Origin: Basidiobolus heterosporus B8920
Lineage: Eukaryota > Basidiobolomycota > Basidiobolomycetes > Basidiobolales > Basidiobolaceae
DNA length: 20,802 nucleotides
Reading direction: 5' to 3'
Assembly: GCA_000697455.1 (NCBI GenBank)
Contig: JNET01031818.1
Location: forward strand, 1-20,802
Shown piece by piece: positions 9,641 through 19,164 of this stretch (its first letter is position 1; each line of letters starts with the position of its first letter). The position numbers and the translations under genes were made by a program. The notes under the pieces were generated by a model, which saw only the letters and a list, made by a program, of their open reading frames with translations, did no database searches and was not told the DNA's origin.

Positions 9641-10823
9641 CGCCTCCAAGAGATGGTGTGATTCCCACCAATGCACTCTTTCTTTTTTGTGTCTTAAACA
9701 AGCACTAAAAGAGCAATCCTAGTGATGATGCTAACCGTATGCTAATTAATTGCCTAAAAAGGGATTCGGTCATTACTATGCTTGGGGAAAGGCTTAATAC
9801 GATATATTCTATGAATGTTAGCTTGTTTATTCAACTTTTGATATGTTTGGATTACTAACGCGCTTCAAATGATGGCCCAAATAATGGCCGGGAAACCCTT
9901 TGATGTCTTAAAACTTTCTTCAAAAACCTGACTACACGTACCCTGGAAACGTGGGAAATCCACATTTTCAATTCCAGATCGTGCGTTTTTTAGCAATTAA
10001 GAGCACTCTACATTTTGGCCTTTTGGATCATTTTCCCACCTGAGTCGTCCACTCTTGGTATTGAGATTATTTGAAATATGTGCAGTGTAACCTTACAGGA
10101 GATAGGAAACATTCTATAAACACTACTAATCTACTAGCGACAGCTCTACCAATAAATGCCTGACCCCACGTGCCAATGTTGGACTTGATATCCATTATGG
10201 TAACTTTGCCTTCACAGAGTGTATCTGAGAGGTGGATTTACTACAAGGCACTTTGTTATGTCTTAATCCGATCTCTGCTGTGCAATAGATGTATGGATTG
10301 TGAGATTTGCAAAAAGATTTTCTGAAAACACGGAATGAACGTTAGATTACATACGTATATTATGTGAAAGACAAAAGAATAATAAATACTATCAAGGGCA
10401 GAGTTGTGTGAGAAAATGAAAGAAAATTGATAGAAACCCCCCAAAAAACTTTTACTTGTTGGAAACTCGAGATTTAGCGGCGTCTCTGGATCATGAGTTC
10501 GAAAAGTCAAAGTGGGAGACATATCAATATACAGCAAATGCACGAGAAAATACACGATCGCTACGATGGGAAATATCCTGGTTAGAATACCACATGCCAA
10601 GGTATGTTAGCTGCTATAATTTCCATATTTACTTTGCGATTCGGGCAGTTGTGAAGGCCGGTGACCCTATTTGCCATCTTTTGCGGAACATGTGTAACTA
10701 AAAATCCCACTGATGATATTTTGAGGGGGATCTTTATCTATGACTATCGATGCAGAAAAGACAAGACTTACATGTTAAAGTTAAACTCTACTCCAACCCG
10801 AGGTTCGTACAACCCAAAATCCT

Positions 10824-10830
10824 TATAAAA
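10824..10830 (+). promoter_or_regulatory. TATA box of the peptide transporter gene
   Basis: TATAAAA lies 79 bp upstream of the transporter ATG, a fitting distance for a TATA-driven, regulated fungal promoter. About 90 bp further upstream, at 10734-10739, TTATCT is the complement of an AGATAA core, the type of site bound by GATA nitrogen regulators in fungi. One such 6-mer is expected often by chance, so the nitrogen-control idea is only a suggestion. Confidence 0.55.
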
Positions 10831-10908
10831 TAGCACAGGCTGGTTGAAAAGAAGTATCACATCTGCATAAACACTTTTCTGTATTTCACTTCTCTCCATT
10901 CTGTTACT

Positions 10909-12542
10909 ATGACTGAGAAGGACCTAAAGTTTGATAACCGAGAAATTGGGTACGAGGAAGGCCATACTCAATCTGAATCTCACGCGGACATAGAAGGACT
11001 ACGCAGAGTTGCCGGGAAAATCCCAATTGCTGCCTGGTTCATTATCGTAAACGAGTTTTGCGAACGCTTCGCCTACTATGGTGGCTCTGCTCCTTTCACC
11101 AATTATATACAGCTTCCTCAGGCAACCCTGATCAGGCCGGTGCCCTTGACATGGGACAGGCCACCTCCACTGCCTGGAAACAGTTCTTTACTTTCTTCTG
11201 CTATCTAACTCCTTTGATTGGTGCGGTTATCTCTGATCAATACCTTGGAAAATACAAGTCGATTTTAATCTTCTCTACTATTTACATGCTCGGATGGCTC
11301 ATTTTGACTGTTACCGCCGCTCCAAGTATTCTATTCAAAGCTGGATATCCTGGCTACATCGTTTCTTTATTCGTCATCGGTATGGGTACCGGTGGTATCA
11401 AACCTTTAGTATCACCCATGGCCGCAGATCAATATAACCAAACCGAGCTCGAAGTTCGTGTTGTTAAGGGGGAGCGTGTAGTCGTTGATCCTGAATTGAA
11501 CGCCCAACATTTATATAACTGGTTTTACTGGGCCATCAACGTTGGTTCCTTGATTGGCGGTGTTATAACTCCTCTTCTTGCCCTTAATGTAGGCTTCTGG
11601 CTTGCTTATCTCGTTCCTACGGTTATGTTTGCTTTTGCCATTTTGATTTTCGTTTCCGGAAACAAAACTTACAACAAAGTTCCTCCGAGTGGAGATTCTG
11701 CTATTGTTAAAGTCTATCGTTGCTACCAATATGCTCGCAAGCGGGCCAGAAAAGCTACAGGCAAGTTAGGATCCACCTTAGATGCTGCCAAATCCAACTG
11801 CCCTCATCTTCCCGCCGAGACTCCCGAGGAACTGTCTCAGCGTAGATGGGATGATCGCTTTGTGGATGACATCAAGCAAACTTTCATGGCCTGCAAGATC
11901 TTCGTTCCGATGACTGTCTACTGGATTTCCTACAACCAAATCACCAGCAATTTGATCTCCCAAGCGGCGGACATGGCTCTTCCACACGGTGTCCCTAATG
12001 ATATTATCACTAACATCGATCCTATCTGTATCGTTATCTTCATTCCTATCATGGACGTTCTTATTTACCCTGCTCTCCGTAAAATCAACAAAAGTCCTCG
12101 CCCTATGACTCGTATTACCCTTGGATTCTGGCTTGGCGCTTTGGCTATGGTAGCCTCTGCTTTGGTCCAGAACGAAATGTACCGCCGCAAGGATATCGGC
12201 GCGGATAAATTGAATGTTTGGTGGCAAATCCCTGCTTACTTCCTCATTGCTCTCTCCGAGATTTTCGCCAGTATCACGTCTCTCGAGTACTCCTACACAC
12301 ATGCTCCTGATTCTCTCAAGGGTATGGTGTCAGCTTTGTCCCTGTTACCCAATGCTGTCTCTGCCTTGATCGGGATCTTCTTGTCACCCGTCTCCCAAGA
12401 TCCCTACCTTACTTGGATGTATGGAGGAGTTGCCATAGCTTGTGCAGTTGTTGGAACTTTGTTCTGGTTCTTCTTCAGACATTATGATCGTCTTGATGAT
12501 GAGATTAAGCAGCAACGTATTGAGGCCAATGAGAAACATTAA
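10909..12542 (+). CDS. PTR2: PTR2-type peptide/proton symporter, with an apparent frameshift
   Basis: Plasma-membrane di/tripeptide importer of the POT/PTR family. The first 70 or so codons (MTEKDLKFDNREIGYEEG...) include the hallmark NEFCERFAYYG (ExxERFxYY) followed by TNYIQLPQ. At about 11121-11124 the frame breaks, and the rest continues one frame over from NPDQAGALDMGQ to the stop at 12540-12542. One extra base there (GC to GGC, giving LPQGNPDQ) would restore a 544-residue protein, the normal length. Downstream marks: GMGTGGIKPLVSPMAADQ and FYWAINVGSLIGG (PTR2 signatures), a cytosolic loop with KSNCPHLPAETPEE, and further membrane spans to WFFFRHYDRLDDEIKQQ. No intron is needed or seen, unlike most neighbours. 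The break could be a sequencing error or a true recent mutation; the second frame has no other damage. Confidence 0.9.
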
Positions 12543-13001
12543 GGCTTCGGGAATCAGCGGATATTGTGGTGGATTTTTGGCTACCATTTGTTTATCACTT
12601 AATCACACAGTTTAGCTTAATTCCCTCGATTCTTATATAACTTAATACAAATCACCATTTATGAACTAATTAAAAATAATCGTTAATCGTAGTAGAAATA
12701 TGTGAAAACGTAACGATCATCTGTTGATTAACTGGCACTCGTCATCAAAATACAAATAATCCTGTCTTGTAGTTGTTTAATTTACCAGTCACTCTTGAAA
12801 CTAGCTGGCAAATTTTGCTGAGCCAAGTTGAATGAACTGAATCCACTTAGAGAAGCACAGAGAATTATCAATTATAGGCAAATATTCTGAATTTATTCTC
12901 AAATGTGTAATGTATATGTGATCTAGAGTAGGAAGAGATTGCTTCACGAAGGACAAACATATATGCTCTAAGGAGAATGCACAAGAGATATTCTCTTGCA
13001 T
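12543..13001. other. Convergent 3' region, PTR2 and RRM gene
   Basis: 459 bp of AT-rich sequence with no supported gene. A minus-strand open stretch at 12801-13001 could be joined to the RRM gene through a GTAGGG donor at its end and a CTTAG acceptor, but the added residues resemble nothing and the simpler stop at 13002-13004 is preferred. Confidence 0.5.
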
Positions 13002-13322
13002 TTACTCCCTACCTTTCCAAGATTGGCTGCTGCCTTTGGTAGGTTCTCTAGCGATCTTGACGTTCCATTCACGCTCAGAGTGAATATAACCATTGAGGTT
13101 TTGGACTGCTTGCTCAGCTTCTTCCTCCTCCATTTCTACAAAACCGAAACGTGCGTTGGGGCGACGGACATTGGTAACTTTACCATATTGGCTGAAGACC
13201 TCCTCAAGGTTTTCAGGAGTGGTGAAGTTGGAAAGATTTCCGACGAAAATGGTTTTGGTCGCGTAATTGCGAGCCAGGTTTTGAAGTGGGCTGGAAGAAA
13301 TGGCTTTGAATAGTGACAACAT
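13002..13322 (-). CDS. Small single-RRM RNA-binding protein, probably mitochondrial
   Basis: One exon, 106 residues, ending in TAA. The N-terminus MLSLFKAISSSPLQNLARNYA is rich in Leu, Ser, Ala and Arg with no acidic residue, typical of a mitochondrial targeting peptide. It is followed by one RNA recognition motif at about 23-95, with RNP2 IFVGNL and RNP1 RFGFVEM. The tail is short (AREPTKGSSQSWKGRE), with no glycine-rich domain. Small mitochondrial RRM proteins of this layout occur in many eukaryotes and are thought to act on organellar RNA; the specific RNA cannot be told. Transcribed in the same direction as PUS1, whose stop lies 198 bp upstream. The RRM call is secure, the localisation is inference. 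Confidence 0.82.
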   Translation of the reverse strand: MLSLFKAISSSPLQNLARNYATKTIFVGNLSNFTTPENLEEVFSQYGKVTNVRRPNARFGFVEMEEEEAEQAVQNLNGYIHSEREWNVKIAREPTKGSSQSWKGRE

Positions 13323-13520
13323 GTTTAAAGAATATATGATACTGGTTCAAGCGATGAATCGCTGCATTTATTGAAATGAGAATTTTTTATGTGGAGAAAT
13401 TTTCATTTTACTCTGATCCAAACGAAAATCACCAACACCAAATAATCTAATCAACTGAAATATCTATACAATTCAAAAGCGTAAACGTATAAATGTATAT
13501 ATTACTCTAGTTTGAAATCT

Positions 13521-15318
13521 CTACGAGTCCTCTTTTTCAACAACGGGCAGACGAGGCTGGTTGCTGATCAGGGCACTGTCGGGAATGGTGCCTTCAGGGT
13601 TTATATATGTGTAATATTCTGGGAACGTGTCGATTCCTTTGATCCATTGATCGAAGCTAAATTGAAATGTCAATTGCAAGCTGCAATGTTCGCTATAAAC
13701 CACATATACATACTAGTTTTCTTCGCTCTCAACCTTGACCATAGCATCGTAGATGTACTTGTTCTTAAACTCTTCGATTTGTTCCTACGAGGGCCATAGG
13801 GGGTTAGTTTTGATACCCAGCTCAACTTTTATGTGAACACTAACTTCATATGCGTCGAAAACGATTATGTCTCTACCCATGTCCTTCGCTTTCTTGTTGT
13901 ACGAGCCGAAAACAGGCTAGAGAAAGAATTGATTGAAGTCAGTCGGTTGATTCAGTCCAAGCAAGTAGAAAATAGCAAACCTTTTCCAATAAAAGTCCAA
14001 TACCAGGTGCCTTGGGGATGTTGATCTTCTTCTCTTCGAAGGTTTTTTGCATAAGACTCAACGGATTATTGGTACGGGTCATCAGGATAACAAGACCTGG
14101 GCACGAAGTAGCATGAATTTTGGAGATACTCATTTAAATAACACTACGTTGACTACTTACCAACCATCTTTCTGATTTGGTGGATCATAAATGCTTGACC
14201 ATGAACCTTCAGACTGATCCATTCACACCCGTCAATGATTTTTGGTTCCGAACACTTAAGAGAGGCATAGGGAAAGTTAGCAATATGTCTTCCAGTATGC
14301 AATAAGATCTGCACTTACGTCGAAGCTTTTAATAAACCGTTTGGCACTGGCATCTTTGAATGACTTTCCAATGGTAAAATTGTGATAATTGTGGGTTCCA
14401 ATGTATTCGTTGAGAGCTTTTCGAGCATAGGCGAGAGTCTCGGGCGATATTCTATATTGTCTTTTAACCGCCATTTCTTCGCTGGTGGACGCCGGGATCT
14501 GACGCTCTTCAGGCGGTGTAGAGGGGGCTTCCCCAGTTGGTGGCATGAATACATACGTGGGCATCAAGTACTCATAGAACCGTGAATCACAGTGATTTTT
14601 GGCGTGGAAGGATGCCATGGCTTTAACGTATCCTGATATAATAGTGATAATAGATAAAAGTGTCATTATAATCACTTATTACAAGACAAAATATTGCATC
14701 AGGTTTCTTACCCCACACATGAATTTGTTCTGGAAGGTTTGCATTGATCTTCTCGATAATAGCAGGATCTTCAACAATCATCTTAAGATTCACGACCTGA
14801 CCGGCAGCATGCACACCTTTGTCTGTTCTAGCTGCGCGTGCGAATCCTACCTGCAGTACGTGATGTGGGTTAGCTCACCAATAATATCGGAGTGTACATT
14901 GATAATTTGCACCTTTTTTTGATCAACGGCATTATCTTTGGAAACAGCTCCAGCAGCAACGAGAGCTTTAAAAAGCTCACTCTCGATGGTAACCGCACCT
15001 GGATTACTAACAACATTCACCTGATTAACACTCAAAAGTAAACCAAACTCGTAGCAAAATTGACACTTACACTTGCATTCCCTGATACCCAGTTCCACAA
15101 TAACTCAAGAGTAAAGCAACCTTTTTCTTTGGTAATCTCTTTTCCTTCTCTGCATCGGTCGCGTCAGTAGATTTTTCTTCTACTTTGGTGATTTCTTCAA
15201 CACTATCAAGCGATTGTTTTTTCTCGGGTTGTTCAGCTTCAGCGTTTTCCAAAACACGCTTTAAGGGAGTGTTCTCTTCAACCATATTATTTTCGAATAT
15301 TTGCTCTTGTGAAGCCAT
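13521..15318 (-). CDS. PUS1: tRNA pseudouridine synthase, Pus1 family
   Basis: Nine exons on the minus strand: 15318-15071, 15006-14913, 14850-14712, 14632-14319, 14254-14161, 14096-13981, 13916-13845, 13784-13714, 13656-13521. The introns are 57-79 nt and splicing gives 427 residues. After an acidic and Lys-rich N-terminus (KRLPKKK near 67-73, possible nuclear signal) come LSYCGTGYQGMQVNPGAVTIE, the catalytic loop GFARAARTDKGVHAAGQ with the nucleophile Asp, a long insert between strands (YLMPTYVFMPPTGE...), KSFKDASAKRFIKSFDC, ISLKVHGQAFMIHQIRKMVG, and a C-terminal GTIPD segment. TruA-fold enzymes of this group isomerise U to pseudouridine at several tRNA sites and some snRNA/mRNA positions in the nucleus (known). 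Exon 8 ends TA with the donor G completing a TAG, so failure to splice intron 8 would stop translation there. Divergent from eL42. Confidence 0.92.
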
Positions 15319-15620
15319 ATCAAAGGAAATCCACGGCTGAAGCAGGATTAGAAGATTATTTATTTCATGGAAATAAATGGCTATGTAAAGGCTATTCTAA
15401 ATGCAAAGTCCCATTGGTTTTTTTCATTATTCTAATACTCTGTTAAACATTCCAAGGTGATTAAATTAGAAAATATATTATCCAAATCGCTTAGATCTCC
15501 CTGGAAATTATTCTGATGCCTAAGATGGAAAATTTATCAATGAGAGACCCTTTAAAGTTGTTTCGATAGGAAGAACCGTTTCTTCCTTCTCATTTCCCGT
15601 CTGGTGAATTTGTTATTAGA
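15319..15620. promoter_or_regulatory. Divergent promoter region, PUS1 and eL42
   Basis: Only 302 bp separate the two start codons, so this short stretch must drive both a ribosomal protein and a tRNA modification enzyme. It contains a CCAAT box on the minus strand (ATTGG at 15413-15417) next to a T-run, and a pyrimidine-rich run close to the eL42 start (15580-15600). I see no clear Homol-D or Homol-E element of the kind known in other fungal ribosomal-protein genes. Confidence 0.55.
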
Positions 15621-16139
15621 ATGGTTAGTTTAAGTTAATTAACGACATAATATCCATCAAATCATCAATTCCATCCATCTTAATATTGCTCTATAGAAAG
15701 CAATTCTCATCAATAGTACTTTTAAGCTAACGTAACTCTTGACTTTTCAAGGTCAACATTCCCAAAACCAGAAATACCTATTGCAAAGGTAAAAGCTGCA
15801 GAAAGCACACTCCTCACAAGGTCACTCAATACAAGACCGGAAAGGCTTCCCTCTTCGCTCAAGGTACATAGAGCTAGTCAAACGTTTTTATCTCGCCAGC
15901 ATCAGGCTCTAACCATACCGATTTGATGTGTAGGTAAGCGTCGTTACGATCGTAAGCAGTCCGGTTATGGTGGTCAAACCAAGCCCGTTTTCCACAAGAA
16001 GGCCAAGACTACCAAGAAGGTTGTCCTTCGTCTTGAGTGCACTGCCTGCAAGTACAAGATGCAACTTTCTTTGAAGCGTTGCAAGCACTTCGAGCTTGGT
16101 GGTGACAAGAAGACCAAGGGTGCTGCTCTTGTTTTCTAA
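15621..16139 (+). CDS. RPL42: 60S ribosomal protein eL42 (L44/L36a)
   Basis: Three exons: 15621-15623 (the ATG alone), 15752-15863, 15934-16139. Intron 1 (128 nt, GTTAGT...TTTTCAAG) lies directly after the start codon, a position seen in yeast RPL42 genes; intron 2 is 70 nt. The 106-residue product reads [12 protein letters not shown], then [20 protein letters not shown], then [19 protein letters not shown], and ends [19 protein letters not shown]. Four Cys (12, 17 and the ECTAC pair) form the zinc site of this zinc-ribbon protein, which lies at the E site of the large subunit. Pro56 in GGQTKPVF is present; Gln there gives cycloheximide resistance in several yeasts, so a sensitive form is predicted. 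The single-codon first exon is the only uncertain part. AATAAA lies at 16265-16270. Confidence 0.93.
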
Positions 16140-16435
16140 ATGGATTCTTGAACGAGTCTATCACATCAAGAAATTATTCCACTCATTCCATCGTTAAAGT
16201 TGATCTATTCAATTTAAGAGGACATCCTGCTGAGCGCCTATATCACGGTCGTTTCCGCACGGGAAATAAACGAAAAAAAACAACTTTGTATTTGTGCATT
16301 GTCTTCAAAAGCTCTACAAACTGGTTGGCTACTGATTAAATATGAAAATTCTGATCCTTTATTTACGGAAACTATACGATAACCAAGAAATACAAATATA
16401 CATTCATAGCAAGTTTTAGATAGTTTAGGAGAATT
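16140..16435. other. Convergent 3' region, eL42 and MIS12
   Basis: 296 bp between two converging stop codons. It carries the eL42 AATAAA at 16265-16270 followed by an A-run, and no further gene. Confidence 0.5.
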
Positions 16436-17529
16436 TCACTGCCTCTTAACGATGTTGGTGAAATCTTTCCAGTCAGCGAGAGATGCGATGTCGTTTGTGT
16501 ATTTGTCTTCGCTATCGATATCCATGGAATCTGTTTCTTCCCGCTCCTTGTTTTTTTGCTTGGCAATATAGGCTGATACAACACCGTTTAAGTAAGTGGT
16601 TCGAGTATCTGTGTTGGATGCTAGCTTAGCGAATGTATCTTGGTTCGCTTGACGACGGACCTTAAATAGCTGATTTTCAAGTTCGCCAACTTGATCAGCA
16701 ACTAGAGACACTGTCTCTTTAAGAGATGTGACTAGATAGAGAAATAAGATGGGATTAGACCACCAACTGACGTATCAGTCATAAGCATTACTTACTGTTG
16801 GAATTTTTGGCGGAGGTGTAAATGAAATCGAGTTGCGATTTGCGATTTTCGTAGTAGTTCAGCTTCTTATTGGTATTCGCAAGGGACTTCTTAAGTTTGT
16901 GATTGAAACATTTTTCCTTTGGAGGATGTTGATTAGTATGTGGTGTTTGATATATCAGAAGATAATACGTGTATCCTACTGCGACAATCTGCTTTCTCAG
17001 TTGCTCGAGTTCATCATCAAGCTTCTCGTCTTCTTCCATGCTAAGTGAGTAATCGACATTCTGTAGAGAGAATCACGCGTTACCAAACTTATGCTGGCTC
17101 TCAAGAATTGCACTAACTTTAATGCTCACCTTATAATGAGGTAGCTCAACATTAACTCCTGGAGGAATGGTGAAGATATTCTTTAAAACGTACAATTCAA
17201 AGATATCAAAGTTTTTGTCGACAGCTGATTCAAGAAGAGTTTCGATTTGATTAATTCCCTGATAGAAGATAAATGGTCAATTGGTAAAGCAAAGTAACAG
17301 AGTATTAAATGACACTTACCTGTTCGACATGTTCATTAGCCCCCAATTCAGACTCGACAAAACGCTCCAGAGAACTGGTTGCTTGATAAATAAGTTCATT
17401 GACTGAATTGATCACATCATCAACAAAAGCTAGAGGTAGAAAACCAAGGTGTTCTGTGACTAATTCGGCAGCAAGTGCAACAGCACTCGAATCTTCTTGA
17501 CTTCTTCCACTTCTAGTGTTGGGGCTCAT
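16436..17529 (-). CDS. MIS12: Kinetochore protein Mis12/Mtw1
   Basis: Five exons on the minus strand: 17529-17320, 17258-17130, 17060-16980, 16916-16796, 16731-16436; 278 residues, close to yeast Mtw1. The conserved Mis12 head is clear: LVTEHLGFLPLAFVDDVIN, VNELIYQATSSLERFVESEL, then IETLLESAVDKNFDIFELYVLKNIFTIP. Coiled-coil segments follow (EDEKLDDELEQLRKQIVA, LKKSLANTNKKLNYYENRKSQLDFI, VADQVGELENQLFKVRRQ), with a C-terminal DWKDFTNIVKRQ. Mis12 is a core subunit of the Mis12/MIND complex that joins centromeric chromatin to the Ndc80 complex. Intron 3 (16917-16979) is 63 nt, stop-free and in frame, so retention would insert 21 residues in the coiled coil. Splicing it out restores the coiled-coil pattern. 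Divergent from the NPF-protein gene. Confidence 0.9.
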
Positions 17530-18006
17530 GTTGAAAACGCGAAGAATTGCACCGTGTTGAGGGAGGTGTACTTAGTAAAGGTTTAAAATGAATGGTGATC
17601 GTGCTCGTTTCGCGCGTTCATACACAAATACTACTTGTTGATAAAGAATCAGTCATTTGATGATCATAATGTTAAAAGCTTGTTTGTTTTGCTATAGAAG
17701 ACCCAATCATAGTTGATTTCCAAATACGATATTTTGTTCAAAAGCTCAGCTATTTTGTTTATCTTTTAAACCTCATGTAATTAACTACGAATCCATGTTA
17801 GGTCACGAGACATGAGTGTATGCCATTCAGCTACAAATATCGCATATTACGTTTCAGTAGCAGCATACTAAAATGGACATATAGCTCCTTTCCTAACCAA
17901 TTAACCATTCTTTTGTGAGATAAAAGCCCCGTACACTTTGTATATTCTTAACAGAGATTATTGAAAAAAAACCACAGATCTTTACACTTACAGTTTGATT
18001 TCGAAA
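17530..18006. promoter_or_regulatory. Divergent promoter region, MIS12 and NPF-motif gene
   Basis: 477 bp between two start codons with no gene. It must contain both promoters. I recognise no specific motif; just before the plus-strand ATG there is an A-run (17964-17971). Confidence 0.45.
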
Positions 18007-18657
18007 ATGGGAGGCTGTTTAAGTATGTTTGCCTCTTGTAGAGGTGAAAAAGTAGACCGTTTACCTATTGTACCTGACTATTCAGATGCGGAGCCGGATG
18101 ATAACCTAGAGTTTGAGAATTTACTAAATTCCCACCAGAATCAGGAACACTCCTTTCTCAGTGGGAACCCATTTCGCTCTTCCCATAGTAGACCAAATCC
18201 ATTTCAACGTCATAACACTATCAGAGAAAATCCAGCAGATATTTATTCAGACGAGGAAGATAACTTATTTTCAGCCGAGGAACCTCAGGCCGAGTTGCTA
18301 GATCAGAGTCACATCCAAAATCTCTCCAATCTTGCTGAAGAAAATGTGCGTTACTTTATTTTTACTAAATTAGGTGTTTGTATTTTGTATTGACGTTTTT
18401 TCGACAAATAGGCTAGAATGAACGAAATTTTGGACGCGGAGCTTGAGAGAGAAGAGGAAGAAGCTCGTCTGGCAGAGGAAAGAGCATTGGAAGAGAAGCG
18501 TAAAGCGGCACAGGCGGCTGCACGTGACAAAGGCCTACTAGAATCTGAGGGAGACGACCGAGAGTTGACTACTGTTGATAATCCTTTCAATGACCATACC
18601 TCTTCTTTTACACAACGGGATCGACATAGCGACTCAGAAGAGATACAAGCTATCTAG
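18007..18657 (+). CDS. Unrecognised protein with N-acylation motif, NPF motifs and coiled coil
   Basis: Two exons, 18007-18345 and 18412-18657, joined across a 66-nt intron (GTGCGT...AAATAG); 194 residues. I do not recognise the family. The ATG at 18007 gives MGGCLSMFASC: Gly2 with Ser6 fits N-myristoylation, and Cys4 and Cys11 could be palmitoylated, so membrane anchoring is likely. Residues 17-112 are acidic and low in predicted structure, with NPF at 54-56 and 64-66. A charged helix at about 107-153 (ILDAELEREEEEARLAEER, then Ala-rich) should form a coiled coil. A third NPF is at 170-172 near the acidic C-terminus. NPF tripeptides are the known ligands of EH domains in endocytic proteins. 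The acylated start recalls lysosomal/vacuolar anchors such as LAMTOR1/Meh1, but I see no clear alignment. A Vam7-like gene follows 507 bp downstream on the same strand. Confidence 0.7.
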
Positions 18658-19164
18658 CTATTGGATTTTGAACATCGTGGCATGTTTTACAGCCATCTCT
18701 TACCTTCTACACATTCCTTCTTTTGTGAAGTACCAGTTTGAACCACTCTTAGGTTAAGCATCTCAATCCATTTTAACTTGTCTGTACAGTCTATTACCAT
18801 GTTTATCACAAACCAAATACAACGTATTTGTATTACAATTACAAGCTCTAAATGGAGCATTTGACCCAGGGCTTTTACAAGTCAGTAATTAACAATTAGG
18901 GTTGGACTTGGTACTTGTGAAACAGATTTCATACGTAATTTGGGTATAAAATAACTACATCATGAATGTTTGATTTGTGACTAGGCGTAAATGAAAATAT
19001 CAAGCATAACTAGAATTCTACTTGTATGTAGCATATATGGGACAGCATTTAATTTATTTTAACCACGCAATATTTTGTGTCTCATCACAGGGCTATACCC
19101 GTTCGTATATCTAACTGTCAAAGTCGGTTCGTACTAATTCTCTAACCATTGCTCAGTTCAGAAT
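18658..19164. other. Intergenic region between NPF-motif gene and VAM7-like gene
   Basis: 507 bp of AT-rich sequence with no supported gene. It must hold the terminator of the left gene and the promoter of the right gene; no distinctive element was seen. Confidence 0.45.

Larger units (their letters stand above)
8807..10908. other. 2.1-kb intergenic region without a supported gene
   Basis: This is the largest non-coding gap in the window, between the divergent starts of guanine deaminase and the peptide transporter. Short open frames (9334-9531 minus, 10256-10600 minus, 10456-10701 plus) show no family motifs, no good splice partners and ordinary AT-rich composition. I found no tRNA fold and no LTR. 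It contains the 20-bp palindromic repeat at 9621-9640 and, at the right end, the probable transporter promoter. Confidence 0.55.

Noticed and set aside
10256-10701. Overlapping open frames on both strands upstream of the transporter
   Set aside because: No conserved motif, no convincing splice sites and AT-rich composition; likely chance within a promoter region.
12801-13001. Possible second exon of the RRM gene through a GTAGGG donor
   Set aside because: The added residues have no RRM-protein character (no Gly/Arg-rich tail) and the protein already ends normally after the RRM.
14851-14912. Alternative PUS1 exon 2 ends at AAT/GTACAC or ATTG/GTGAGC
   Set aside because: The first gives extra residues with a weak donor, and the second needs an intron of only about 30 nt. 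The AAG/GTGCAA donor gives DQKKVGFARAARTDKG, which fits the family best.
15624-15751. First intron of eL42 as a snoRNA host
   Set aside because: No box C (RTGATGA) and box D (CTGA) pair and no H/ACA layout were seen in its 128 nt.
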